Shown piece by piece: positions 15,181 through 23,542 of a DNA stretch of 64,000 nucleotides. The stretch lies in the NCBI RefSeq assembly GCF_029953285.1, contig NZ_JASAOI010000044.1, positions 1-64,000 of the forward strand, written 5' to 3'. The position numbers and the translations under genes were made by a program. Source of the stretch: Yinghuangia seranimata. Lineage in GTDB: Bacteria; Actinomycetota; Actinomycetes; Streptomycetales; Streptomycetaceae. Each line of letters opens with the position of its first letter. The first letter of the stretch is position 1. The notes beneath the pieces are model-generated. The model saw only the letters and a list, made by a program, of their open reading frames with translations. It was not told where the DNA came from and ran no database searches.

Positions 15181-16698
15181 GTGGAACAGCCCACGCCGCC
15201 GCGCTCGCGCGCGGTTCTGCCGGTCACGTGCGCCTGCGTGCTGCTCGTGATGATCATGGTGGCGGCCATCAACCTCGCCATCCCCAAGCTCGCCGCGTCC
15301 GATCTGCACCCCAGTGCGTCGCAACTGCTCTGGATCGTCGACGCCTATGTCATCGTCTTCGCCGGCCTGCTCATCCCCGCCGGAGCCGCCGGGGACCGGT
15401 TCGGGCGGAAGGGGGCGCTGCTCACCGGGCTCGGCCTGTTCTCGGCCGGGGCCACCGTCTGTGCGCTCGCCACGTCCGTCCCCGTCCTGCTCGCCGGGCG
15501 TGCCGTCACCGGGGCCGGGGCCGCGCTCGTCATGCCCGCGACGCTTTCGATCCTCATCCACAGCACCGCGCCGGAGCGCCGGCCCCAGGCCATCACCACC
15601 TGGACCCTCGCCACCGGTCTCGGCGGCCTGCTCGGCAACGGCCTCGGTGCGCCGATCCTCGAATACCTGCCCTGGCAGGGCCTGTTCGCCGTGCTCGCGC
15701 CGGTCGGTGCGGTGCTGCTCCTGCTGTCCGCGGTGCTGCTGCCGAAGGTTCCGCGCAACCCCGCCTCGCTCGACCCCGTCGGATCGGCGCTGCTCATCGC
15801 GGGGTTCCTCGCCGTGCTCTACGGCATCATCGAAGGCCCCGACCAGGGCTGGTCCTCCGCCCGCGTGCTCGGCGGCTTCGGCGTCGGCCTGCTCCTGCTC
15901 GCCGCGTTCGTCGGCTACGCGCTGCGCGCCAAGCAACCCCTCCTGGACCCCCGGCTGTTCCTGCGCCCGGGGCTCCGGGCCGGGGTGCTCGGCATCCTGG
16001 TGGCCTTCGTCGGCCTGTTCTCGCTCTTCTACGTCAACGCCCAGTACCTGCAGTACGCGAAGGGCTTCAGCGTCCTGACCACCGGCTTCGCGATCCTGCC
16101 GCTCGGTGTCGGCATGGTGGTCGGATCGCGGGCCAGTGCGAAGCTGGTCGTCCGGTTCGGCAACCGCCCCGTGATCGTCGGCGGCATGCTGCTGATCACG
16201 CTCGGCCTGTTCACGCTGTCGTTCCTGACGAAGGACACGCCGTACCCGCTGTACCTGGTCTGCGTCACCTGCAACTCGCTCGGCTTCGGCCTGGTCGGAC
16301 CGGCGATGTCGACCGCGGTCTTCGCCGCGCTGCCCGCCGACCGCGCCGGGCTCGGTTCCGGACTCAACGGCGCCGCCCGCGAGTTCGGCAGCGCCCTCGG
16401 CGTCGCGATCTACGGCACGCTGCTGAGCACGTCGTTCGACGCGAACCTGCCGGACGCGCTCGGCCACGCCCGCACCATCGGCGAGGCCGTCGGCCGTGCC
16501 CCGTCGCTCGGCCCCGGCGGGCACGCCGCCGTCCTGGACGCGTTCACCGACGCCATGTCGACCGCGTTCCGCGGAGTCGCCCTCGTCATGCTCGCCGCCA
16601 CCGCGCTCGTCGCGCTGTGGTCGCGGGAGCGCCCCGACCCGGCGGCGGCTTCCGACGCGCCGGCGAAGGCGTACGCGGGCGCGTCCGGCCGGTCATGA
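15181..16698 (+). CDS. MFS drug-efflux transporter, DHA2 (14-TM) type
   Basis: A 505-aa protein of about 14 hydrophobic segments. Motif A is GDRFGRKGALLTGLG in the first loop, and motif C-like GLGGLLGNGLGAPI lies after TM5. The C-terminal half carries FAILPLGVGMVVGSR and AREFGSALGVAIYGTLLS, typical of EmrB/QacA-type proton antiporters. It probably exports hydrophobic compounds; the substrate is unknown. The GTG start at 15181 begins EQPTPPRSRAVLPV with GAGG upstream. It is divergent from the phzF-like gene and overlaps the LysR gene by 6 bp tail to tail. Confidence 0.9.
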   Translation: MEQPTPPRSRAVLPVTCACVLLVMIMVAAINLAIPKLAASDLHPSASQLLWIVDAYVIVFAGLLIPAGAAGDRFGRKGALLTGLGLFSAGATVCALATSVPVLLAGRAVTGAGAALVMPATLSILIHSTAPERRPQAITTWTLATGLGGLLGNGLGAPILEYLPWQGLFAVLAPVGAVLLLLSAVLLPKVPRNPASLDPVGSALLIAGFLAVLYGIIEGPDQGWSSARVLGGFGVGLLLLAAFVGYALRAKQPLLDPRLFLRPGLRAGVLGILVAFVGLFSLFYVNAQYLQYAKGFSVLTTGFAILPLGVGMVVGSRASAKLVVRFGNRPVIVGGMLLITLGLFTLSFLTKDTPYPLYLVCVTCNSLGFGLVGPAMSTAVFAALPADRAGLGSGLNGAAREFGSALGVAIYGTLLSTSFDANLPDALGHARTIGEAVGRAPSLGPGGHAAVLDAFTDAMSTAFRGVALVMLAATALVALWSRERPDPAAASDAPAKAYAGASGRS

Positions 16699-17631
16699 CC
16701 CGACCGGTCCGGAGGCCGTCGGTCCTTCCGCGACGGCCTCCGCGACCGCGTCCCGCACCAGCGCGCGCAGCCAGGCGTGCGCGCCGTCCGCGTCATGCCG
16801 CGGATGCCACACCTGGACGACGCTCAGCGGGTCCAGGTCCAACGGGATCGGGAACGTCCGCAGGCCCAGGGCGCGCACCGAAGGCGCGGACATCGCCTCG
16901 GTGGTCATGCCCACCGCGTCCGACAGCAGCAGCATGTACAGCGACGAGGCGTACGACGGCACCGTGCCGACCACCCGGCGGCGCAGCCCCAGCCGGGCCA
17001 GCGCGTCGTCGATCGGCCCGGTCGTGCGGCCCCGCCGCGACGCGATCAGGTGGTCCGCGTCGGCGAACCGCTCGGGCGTGACGGTGCCGCGGGTCAGCGG
17101 ATGGCCCGCGCGCACCACGCCCACGAAGCGGTCGACGGCGAGGACCTCGGAGCGGGCCTCCGGCTCGACGTCCCGGGGCGAACCCACGAGCAGGTCGGCC
17201 GCGCCCTCGCGCAGGACGGGCGTGTCGGTGCGCTCCTCCGGGAGGAACCGCACCGTCACGTAGGGCGCCTCGGCGCGGATCCGGGCGAAGACCCGCTGTC
17301 CGATCGCCGCGACCAGGCCGTCGTTGATGATCACCGAGAACGTCCGCCGCAGCGTCGCAGGATCCGGCCGCTCGACCGGGCCCAGCAGCTGTCGCGCCTG
17401 CTCCACCAGCGCCCGCACCTCGGCGCGCATCGCCAGCGCGCGCGGCGTCGGCACCATCGACCGGCCGGCCCGCACCAGGATCGGGTCGCCGGTCGCCTTC
17501 CGGATCCGGCCCAGCGTGCGGCTCATCGCCGGCTCGGACAGGTGCAGGCGCGCGGCCGCGCCGCCCACGCTCTCCTCGTCGAGGAGGACGTCCAGGGCCA
17601 CCAGCAGGTTGAGGTCCAGCCGAGCATGCAT
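16693..17631 (-). CDS. LysR-family transcriptional regulator
   Basis: A 312-aa regulator. The N-terminal winged HTH (about 5-65) reads LNLLVALDVLLDEESVGGAAARL, then SEPAMSRTLGRIRKATGDPILVR. The substrate-binding domain starts at about 95 (TFSVIINDGLVAAIGQRV). It belongs to the NodD/PcpR-like side of the family. It is convergent with the DHA2 transporter, sharing 6 bp at the stops, and divergent from the GNAT gene 53 bp away, so GNAT and the transporter/phzF pair are candidate targets. Confidence 0.9.
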   Translation of the reverse strand: MHARLDLNLLVALDVLLDEESVGGAAARLHLSEPAMSRTLGRIRKATGDPILVRAGRSMVPTPRALAMRAEVRALVEQARQLLGPVERPDPATLRRTFSVIINDGLVAAIGQRVFARIRAEAPYVTVRFLPEERTDTPVLREGAADLLVGSPRDVEPEARSEVLAVDRFVGVVRAGHPLTRGTVTPERFADADHLIASRRGRTTGPIDDALARLGLRRRVVGTVPSYASSLYMLLLSDAVGMTTEAMSAPSVRALGLRTFPIPLDLDPLSVVQVWHPRHDADGAHAWLRALVRDAVAEAVAEGPTASGPVGS

Positions 17632-17684
17632 GCCCCGCAGTATCTCGGCTGCGGCCCCGCGGCGCCGGATGGCAAGATCACCGC

Positions 17685-18314
17685 ATGACGAGCCACGACC
17701 CCGCGCACGTCGCCCGTCCCGACGCCGCGACCCCGGCCGACGGACTGCCGCCGCAGCTGGTCCCCGAACACCCCTTCCCCCCGGTGCCCGACACGGTGAC
17801 CGGGCTCGGCCTGGTGCTGCGCCCGTGGACCGAGGACGACATCCCGGCCATGATCGCCGTCCTGGACAACCCCGAGGTCGGGCGGTGGACGCGCATACCC
17901 GCGCCGTTCGGCCCGCTCGACGCCGAAGCGCGGCTCGCCCGCGGCACGTACGGCCACGAGATCGGCGAGCGCATCATCTTCGCGGTCACCGAGGACGGCG
18001 TCACGCCGGTCGGCGAGGTGCTGGCCTTCCACGAGCGGTCCGGCCGCGAACGCGGCGTGGAACTCGGCTACAGCGTCGCGCCGCACGCGCGCGGCCGCGG
18101 TCTCGCGTCGCGCTCGGTGCGGGTGATGACCGCGCACGCGTACGACGTGCTGAAGGCGGAGCGGGTGGTGCTCGTCATCTCCCAGGGCAACGAGGCCAGC
18201 GAGGGCGTCGCGCGGGCCACCGGCTTCGTACTCGACGAGGCCGCCGAGCCGGTGGAGGTGCACGCCAACGGCTTCGACCACGTCGCCCGCACCTGGGTGC
18301 ACCGGCGCGGCTGA
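17685..18314 (+). CDS. GNAT family N-acetyltransferase
   Basis: A 209-aa GNAT protein of the RimJ/RimL type. It begins a beta strand at GLVLRPWTEDDIPAMIAVLDNPEVGRW (in parts), with the acetyl-CoA segment LGYSVAPHARGRGLASRSVRVMTAHAY containing the Q/RxxGxG/A-like HARGRGLA. It ends with RATGFVLDEA. Substrate could be a ribosomal-type N terminus or an amine. Divergent from the LysR gene. Confidence 0.88.
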   Translation: MTSHDPAHVARPDAATPADGLPPQLVPEHPFPPVPDTVTGLGLVLRPWTEDDIPAMIAVLDNPEVGRWTRIPAPFGPLDAEARLARGTYGHEIGERIIFAVTEDGVTPVGEVLAFHERSGRERGVELGYSVAPHARGRGLASRSVRVMTAHAYDVLKAERVVLVISQGNEASEGVARATGFVLDEAAEPVEVHANGFDHVARTWVHRRG

Positions 18315-18392
18315 CCCCCCGCGGGGGACGGCGGTCTTGATCCTTGCGCGCGGATCCGCTCTGCTGGGCGTCCGCGACGCGAGGAGGAGCGC

Positions 18393-18917
18393 ATGGGCCA
18401 GGACCCGACCGGCGCCGGTGAACTGCGGGAGACCGTCGACTACATCGGCGTCACGCGGTTGCAGGCGGCGTACGCCGACGCGGTCAGCCGCCGCGCGTGG
18501 CCGGAGTTCGCCGAGATCTTCGAGCCGGACGCGGAGGTCGTCGTGGACACCGGTGTCGGCGACCCTCTGCGGCTGACCGGTCCCGACGGCGTCTCCGGGT
18601 TCATCGCGGGCGCGATCGAACGGTTCGAGTTCTTCCAGTTCGTGCCGCTCAACACGCGCGTGACCACGGCCGTGGGCGGCGACCCGGACGCCGCCGAGGG
18701 CCGGCTGTACATCTGCGAGTTGCGGCAGGACCGCGAAAGCGGCCGCTGGACCAACGCGTTCGGGGTCTACCACGACCGCTACCGGCGCACCGGCGGCGTA
18801 TGGCGGTTCCGGCACCGCCGCTACCAGTCGCTCGCGCGGACGACGGGCCGGGCCGAGGTGTTCACGTTCCCGTACCACCTCGTTCCGGGGTCCCTCGGCG
18901 CCGTCCCCATGGATTGA
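18393..18917 (+). CDS. NTF2-like (SnoaL-type) protein
   Basis: A 174-aa protein with an alpha+beta cone fold: an N-terminal helix pair (RLQAAYADAVSRRAWPEFAEIF), EPDAEVVVDTG, FIAGAIERFEFFQFVPLNTRV, and strands ending GVWRFRHRRYQSLART. The family includes ring cyclases, dehydratases and isomerases, often active on polyketide- or steroid-like substrates, as well as non-enzymatic ligand binders. A GGAGGAG Shine-Dalgarno precedes the ATG. It lies 110 bp before an SDR, so a small enzyme pair is plausible. Confidence 0.8.
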   Translation: MGQDPTGAGELRETVDYIGVTRLQAAYADAVSRRAWPEFAEIFEPDAEVVVDTGVGDPLRLTGPDGVSGFIAGAIERFEFFQFVPLNTRVTTAVGGDPDAAEGRLYICELRQDRESGRWTNAFGVYHDRYRRTGGVWRFRHRRYQSLARTTGRAEVFTFPYHLVPGSLGAVPMD

Positions 18918-19026
18918 CGACCCGTCAGGTATTGCGTTCGCCGAGCCGACGGCACATGATCCGGGCACGGCGTCCGGGCCCGAACCCGGACGCGGCGACG
19001 GACACGGCGGCGAAGGCGGGCGGGCG

Positions 19027-19815
19027 ATGGCGGGACGGTTCGACGGCAAGCGGGTCCTGGTCACCGGAGCGTCGTCCGGCATCGGCGCGGCGACCGCGCT
19101 GGCGTTCGCGCGCGAGGGCGCCACGGTCGGCGTCGCGGCGCGGCGCGCGGACCGGCTCGCCGAGGTGCTGGCCGGCTGCCGCGAGCACGCGCCCGCGTCC
19201 GTCGCGCTGCCCGTCGACCTCGCCGACCTGGACGGCGTCGAGGGGTTCGCGGAGACCGCCGTCAAGGAACTCGGCGGCGTCGACGTCCTCGTCAACAACG
19301 CCGGCATCCCCAAGCGCCGGCGCGCCGCCAAGCTCACCCCCGCCGACCTGCACGAGGTCATGGCGGTCAACTTCGAGGCCCCGGTGCGGCTGACCGCCGC
19401 CCTGCTGCCCGGCATACTGGAGCGCGGCCACGGCCACGTGGTCAACGTGTCGTCCATGGGCGTGCACATGTTCAGCATGGGCGCGGGCGCCTACGCCGCC
19501 TCCAAGGCCGCCGTCGAACTGTGGACCGAGGCGCTGTACTTGGAGCTCGCCGGCACCGGCGTGGCCGCGCACCTGCTGGTGCCGGGCACCACCGACACCG
19601 AGTTCAGCCGGCCGCGCGACGACAACGACCCGCCGTTCCCGGTCGCGCCGGGCTCGGCGGCGAGTCCCGACGAGGTCGCCGCCGCGCTGCTCGACTGCCT
19701 GGGCACCGACGTGTTCGTCACCTACGCCACCGCCCGCGACGCGGCCACCGCCGCCGCGAAGAACGCCGACCCGAACGGCTTCCTCGCCGCGTTCCTCGAG
19801 CGCCTGCGCGGTTGA
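19027..19815 (+). CDS. Short-chain dehydrogenase/reductase
   Basis: A 262-aa classical SDR with an NAD(P) motif TGASSGIG near residue 14, the NNAG motif in DVLVNNAGIPKR, Ser in VNVSSMGVH, and the catalytic YxxxK in AGAYAASKAAVELWTEAL. An Arg after the glycine motif (AARRADRL) suggests NADPH preference, which is inference. Its substrate is unknown. It follows the NTF2-like gene on the same strand. Confidence 0.9.
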   Translation: MAGRFDGKRVLVTGASSGIGAATALAFAREGATVGVAARRADRLAEVLAGCREHAPASVALPVDLADLDGVEGFAETAVKELGGVDVLVNNAGIPKRRRAAKLTPADLHEVMAVNFEAPVRLTAALLPGILERGHGHVVNVSSMGVHMFSMGAGAYAASKAAVELWTEALYLELAGTGVAAHLLVPGTTDTEFSRPRDDNDPPFPVAPGSAASPDEVAAALLDCLGTDVFVTYATARDAATAAAKNADPNGFLAAFLERLRG

Positions 19816-19980
19816 CCCGGGGAACGCAGCCCGAGGTGCTGCGTCGCGGGCCCTCGCGCGGGTGACCCGGCGCGCCCCGGGCGGCGGTTCCCGGCACGCC
19901 GTGCGAGACTCGCCCGGTACGCCGAGTCCCCGCGCGGTATGCCGCGGGCTCGGAAGCGCGAGGGCGGGGAGGTCCCCACG

Positions 19981-21216
19981 GTGAGCCACACGGAACTGCC
20001 GTACCGTCAGATCCGGCAGTCGGCCAAGCTCGCCGGCGTCTGCTACGACATCCGCGGCCCGGTGCTCGACGAGGCCAAGCGGATGGAGGACGAGGGCCAC
20101 CGCATCCTCAAGCTCAACATCGGCAACCCGGCGCCGTTCGGCTTCGAGGCGCCCGGCGAGATCCTGCACGACATGATCCTCGGCCTGCCGTCCGCGCAGG
20201 GCTACTGCGACTCCAAGGGCCTGTTCCACGCCCGCCGCGCGGTCGTCCAGCACTACCAGGAGCGGGGCATCCACGGCGTCGACGTCGAGGACGTCTACCT
20301 GGGCAACGGCGTGTCCGAGCTCATCGTGATGGCCCTCCAGGCGCTCCTCGACGACGGCGACCAGGTGCTCGTCCCGGCCCCCGACTACCCGCTGTGGACG
20401 GCGGCGGTGTCGCTGTCCGGCGGAACCCCCGTGCACTACCTGTGCGACGAGACCGCGGACTGGTTCCCCGACCTCGACGACATCGCCGCCAAGATCACCG
20501 ACCGCACCCGCGCGATCGTCGTGATCAACCCGAACAACCCCACCGGCGCGGTCTACTCGCGCGAGCTCCTCGAGGGCCTCGTCGAACTCGCCCGGCGGCA
20601 CCAGCTGCTGCTGCTCGCCGACGAGATCTACGACAAGATCCTCTACGACGACGCGGAGCACGTCCCGCTGGCCTCGCTCGCGCCCGACCTGCTGTGCCTG
20701 ACCTTCAACGGCCTGTCCAAGGCGTACCGGGTGGCCGGCTTCCGCTCCGGCTGGCTCATGCTGTCCGGCCCGAAGCTGCACGCCGCCGACTACATCGAGG
20801 GCCTGAACATCCTGGCCAACATGCGGCTGTGCGCGAACGTCCCCGCACAGCACGCGATCGCCACCGCGCTCGGCGGGCACCAGAGCATCGAGGCCCTGGT
20901 TCTGCCCGGCGGCCGGCTGCGCGCGCAACGCGACAAGGCGTACGAGCTGCTCACCGCCATCCCGGGCGTGACCTGCGTCAAACCGCGCGGCGCGCTGTAC
21001 GCGTTCCCGCGCGTCGACCCGGCGGTGTGCCCGCTCGTCGACGACGAGCGCTTCGTCCTCGACCTGCTGCTCCAGGAGCGGATCCTGGTGGTGCAGGGCA
21101 CCGGCTTCAACTGGCCGACCCCGGACCACTTCCGCATCGTGACGCTGCCGCACGTCGAGGACCTGGACGACGCGATCACCCGCATCGGCAAGTTCATCGG
21201 GTCGTACCAGCAGTAA
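19981..21216 (+). CDS. PLP-dependent class I/II aminotransferase, AlaA-like
   Basis: A 411-aa fold-type I aminotransferase. It contains IGNPAPFGFEAP, the cofactor-contacting stretches PAPDYPLWTAAV, VVINPNNPTGAVYS and LLADEIYDKILYDD, the Schiff-base lysine in FNGLSKAYRVAGFRSGW, and a late Arg (HFRIVTLP) for the substrate carboxylate. The sequence is close in pattern to the glutamate-pyruvate aminotransferases (AlaA) of actinobacteria. The GTG at 19981 has GGGGAGG upstream; an ATG at 19939 is less likely. A strong hairpin follows the gene. Confidence 0.9.
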   Translation: MSHTELPYRQIRQSAKLAGVCYDIRGPVLDEAKRMEDEGHRILKLNIGNPAPFGFEAPGEILHDMILGLPSAQGYCDSKGLFHARRAVVQHYQERGIHGVDVEDVYLGNGVSELIVMALQALLDDGDQVLVPAPDYPLWTAAVSLSGGTPVHYLCDETADWFPDLDDIAAKITDRTRAIVVINPNNPTGAVYSRELLEGLVELARRHQLLLLADEIYDKILYDDAEHVPLASLAPDLLCLTFNGLSKAYRVAGFRSGWLMLSGPKLHAADYIEGLNILANMRLCANVPAQHAIATALGGHQSIEALVLPGGRLRAQRDKAYELLTAIPGVTCVKPRGALYAFPRVDPAVCPLVDDERFVLDLLLQERILVVQGTGFNWPTPDHFRIVTLPHVEDLDDAITRIGKFIGSYQQ

Positions 21217-21230
21217 CGCACAACAAGGGA

Positions 21231-21266
21231 GCCCGGCCGGGCGGCTCCGCCGCCGCCCGGCCGGGC
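21231..21266. terminator. Bidirectional terminator-like hairpin
   Basis: Perfect 15-bp stem GCCCGGCCGGGCGGC / GCCGCCCGGCCGGGC with a 6-nt loop, between the convergent aminotransferase and LLM oxidoreductase genes. There is no U-run, as usual for this GC range. Confidence 0.75.
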
Positions 21267-21272
21267 CGCCCG

Positions 21273-22196
21273 TCAGACCTTCTTCACCCGCGGGATGATG
21301 CGCTCGCCGAACAGCGCCGCCTGGTCGAGGAACTCGGCGCGGCTGTGCGCGGGCAGGGCGATCGTCACGCCCGTGACGCCCGCGGCGGCCTGCTCGGTGA
21401 GGTCCTCGACGACCGCGTCGGCGTCGATGCCGGCGCCGGAGAACATGCTCAGGCCGCGCGGCATGAAGATGACGTCGATCGGGTCGGTGCGGCCGACCGA
21501 CTCGGCGTACTCGCGCGCGTAGTCGAGCCGGGCGCGCAGGTCGTCGAGCGACTCGATGCCGGGGGTCTTGAGGCTCTTGGACGCCTTGGCCGGGGCCGGC
21601 ATCGGCAGCCAGCCGTCGCCCAGGTCGACGACCCGGCGGATGGCGCGCTTGCTGTTGCCGCCGACCCACACGGGGATCCGGGGCTGCGCCGGGCGCGGCA
21701 GCATCGTGTTGCCGGCCGCCGTGTAGCCGGTGCCCTCGAAGGTGACGCTCTCGCCGGTCCAGGCGGCGCGCATCGCGCGCAGCGCCTCGTCGAGGCGGTC
21801 GTTGCGGTCGTCGAAGGACGCCCCGAGCGCGGCGAACTCCGGCTCGAGGTAGCCGGCGCCGACGCCGAGGATGACGCGTCCGCCGCTGAGCGCGTCCAGC
21901 GAGGAGATCATCTTCGCGGACACGAACGGGTTGCGGTACGCCGGCACGAACAGGTTCGTGTGCAGCCGCAGCGTGCTGGTCGCGGCGGCGGCGAAGGACA
22001 GGGTCACCATGGGATCCACGGTGTGGTGGCCGCCGCGGGCGAGCCACGCGTCCCCGGGGAAGGGGTGGTCGGTGGTGAAGACCGCGTCGAACCCGGCCGC
22101 CTCGGCGGCACGGGCCATTTCCATGACGGCCTCGGCGCTGATCAGGTCGGCGCCGGCGTCCACCAGATGGGTCGGAAGCCCGAGCGAGAGGAACAT
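21273..22196 (-). CDS. F420-dependent LLM-class oxidoreductase
   Basis: A 307-aa luciferase-like TIM barrel. Signatures are AAEAAGFDAVFTTDHPFPG, SLDALSGGRVILGVGAGYLEPEF (in parts), PRPAQPRIPVWVGGNSKRAIRR and LGDGWLPMP. These are typical of actinobacterial F420-binding TIGR-type oxidoreductases. The substrate is unknown. It ends 7 bp from the terminator hairpin shared with the aminotransferase. Confidence 0.88.
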   Translation of the reverse strand: MFLSLGLPTHLVDAGADLISAEAVMEMARAAEAAGFDAVFTTDHPFPGDAWLARGGHHTVDPMVTLSFAAAATSTLRLHTNLFVPAYRNPFVSAKMISSLDALSGGRVILGVGAGYLEPEFAALGASFDDRNDRLDEALRAMRAAWTGESVTFEGTGYTAAGNTMLPRPAQPRIPVWVGGNSKRAIRRVVDLGDGWLPMPAPAKASKSLKTPGIESLDDLRARLDYAREYAESVGRTDPIDVIFMPRGLSMFSGAGIDADAVVEDLTEQAAAGVTGVTIALPAHSRAEFLDQAALFGERIIPRVKKV

Positions 22197-22238
22197 GGGC
22201 GCACGCTAGCAGTGTTCTGACGATCCGTCAGGTGCGGG

Positions 22239-22454
22239 TCACGCGGACCCGGACCGCGGCTCCGACCGCGGCGCCGACTGCGCCTCGGGACCCGGCTCGA
22301 CACCCGGCTCGGCACCCGGACCGGATCCGGGCGGATCGACCGCGTCGGACGCGCGCTCGGCGGCGTTGCGCGCCTTGGCCGCGCGGAGGACGACGACGAC
22401 CGCGAGCATGAGCACCGCGTACGCCGCGACCCCGATCCCGACCCAGGCCCACAC
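22239..22454 (-). CDS. Small single-pass membrane protein
   Basis: A 71-aa protein with an N-terminal membrane segment (about 3-24, WVGIGVAAYAVLMLAVVVVLRA) followed by a charged, then Pro/Gly/Ser-rich tail. I do not recognise a family. The hydrophobic block plus the positive-inside charge pattern (RAAKARNAAER) support a real gene. It lies upstream of the LLM gene on the same strand, 43 bp away, so they may be co-transcribed. Confidence 0.55.
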   Translation of the reverse strand: MWAWVGIGVAAYAVLMLAVVVVLRAAKARNAAERASDAVDPPGSGPGAEPGVEPGPEAQSAPRSEPRSGSA

Positions 22455-22716
22455 AGTGCTCTCCCTACGCGAATCCGGTCACCCGCGGTGACCCGACGAT
22501 CCTAGGGCGTATCAGGACATGCCCTGACCCAGGGCGACGGGCCCCCTACCGGACTCGATGCGGCGGTGCGTGACGGCACTTGCCCGAAATGTACCCGCTT
22601 CGCGGTGGGATATAGCGATCAACACGCTTGCTGTGAGGGCGAGTTGGCGCACCCTCCCAGGTGGCGGCGGGCGGCGCGGCAAAGGTGGCGCGAAATCGAC
22701 GCTCTGTCGGTGTTGC

Positions 22717-22767
22717 ATCGCGACAGTATTCCGATATATCGTTGAGGCATCGCGAAGAGATCGCGAT
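22717..22767. promoter_or_regulatory. Candidate PadR autoregulatory operator region
   Basis: Contains a perfect palindrome CGATATATCG (22732-22741) and an inverted repeat ATCGCGA-AGAGA-TCGCGAT (22749-22767). ATCGCGA occurs once more at 22717-22723, 32 bp (about three helical turns) upstream. It lies 22-72 bp before the PadR start. PadR proteins commonly autoregulate through ATATCG-like palindromes. Confidence 0.6.
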
Positions 22768-22788
22768 AACTCGAAGGAGTGATGAACC

Positions 22789-23415
22789 ATGAACGGCAAC
22801 ATGAAGCGCCGCCCCAAGTGGGGCGAACGAGAAGGACGCCGACCCGCCTACGGCCCCTGGGGTCCGGGCCACGGCCCCGGCCCCGGCTTCGGCCCGGGCT
22901 TCGGACCCGAGTTCGGGCGTGAGTTCGGCCGTGGCCACGGCCGCGGACCGCGTGGTCCGCGCGGCGGCCGCGCCCGCCGCGGCGACGTCCGCGCGTCGAT
23001 CCTCGCGCTGCTCAACGAGCGGCCGATGCACGGCTACGAGATGATCCGCGAGATCGGCGAGCGCACCCAGGGCGTGTGGAAGCCCAGCCCGGGCTCCGTC
23101 TACCCGACCCTCCAGCTGCTGGAGGACGAGGGCGTCGTCGTCGGCGAGGAGTCCGGCGGCAAGAAGCTGTTCTCGCTGACCGACGCCGGCCGCGAAGAGG
23201 TCGCCCGGCAGCCCGAGGGCACCGCCCCGTGGGACCAGGCCAGCGAGGGCGTCGACCACGAGGCGCTGCACAACCTGCGCCAGTCGGTCTTCCAGGTCGG
23301 CGACGCGCTGCGCCAGGTCATGGCGACCGGCAACGAGACGCAGCGGGCCAAGGCCCTGGAGGTCATGGCGGACACGCGCAAGCGTCTCTACCTGATCCTC
23401 GCCGAGGCCGAGTAG
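22789..23415 (+). CDS. PadR-family transcriptional regulator with disordered N terminus
   Basis: A 208-aa protein. Residues 1-65 are a low-complexity Gly/Pro/Arg/Phe region (GPGHGPGPGFGPGFGPEFG). Residues 70-150 are a PadR winged helix (VRASILALLNERPMHGYEMI, GVWKPSPGSVYPTLQLLEDEGVV, KKLFSLTDAGREEV). A helical C terminus follows for dimerisation. PadR proteins are repressors of efflux or stress genes. GAAGGAG lies upstream of the ATG, preceded by palindromes that suit autoregulation. No transporter is downstream in the window. Confidence 0.9.
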   Translation: MNGNMKRRPKWGEREGRRPAYGPWGPGHGPGPGFGPGFGPEFGREFGRGHGRGPRGPRGGRARRGDVRASILALLNERPMHGYEMIREIGERTQGVWKPSPGSVYPTLQLLEDEGVVVGEESGGKKLFSLTDAGREEVARQPEGTAPWDQASEGVDHEALHNLRQSVFQVGDALRQVMATGNETQRAKALEVMADTRKRLYLILAEAE

Positions 23416-23542
23416 CGGTGCCGGCCGTGATGGTCGCCACCATGCTCACCCTGGTCCTGCGTCCCACCCGCACACCCGGCTGCCGACAGCCGCGACCCGC
23501 GACTGCCGGCGGCCGGGTGTCCACCACCCCGTCCGCGCCGCG

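Noticed and set aside
14155-16698. Phenazine biosynthetic cluster
   Set aside because: Only a phzF-like gene is present. PhzF homologues are widespread, and no phzA-E or phzG is seen.
18925-22047. A 1040-aa open frame on the minus strand spanning several genes
   Set aside because: It is antisense to the SDR and aminotransferase, and runs in another frame across the LLM gene, all of which have family signatures. The frame itself has none. Long shadow frames are expected at this GC content.
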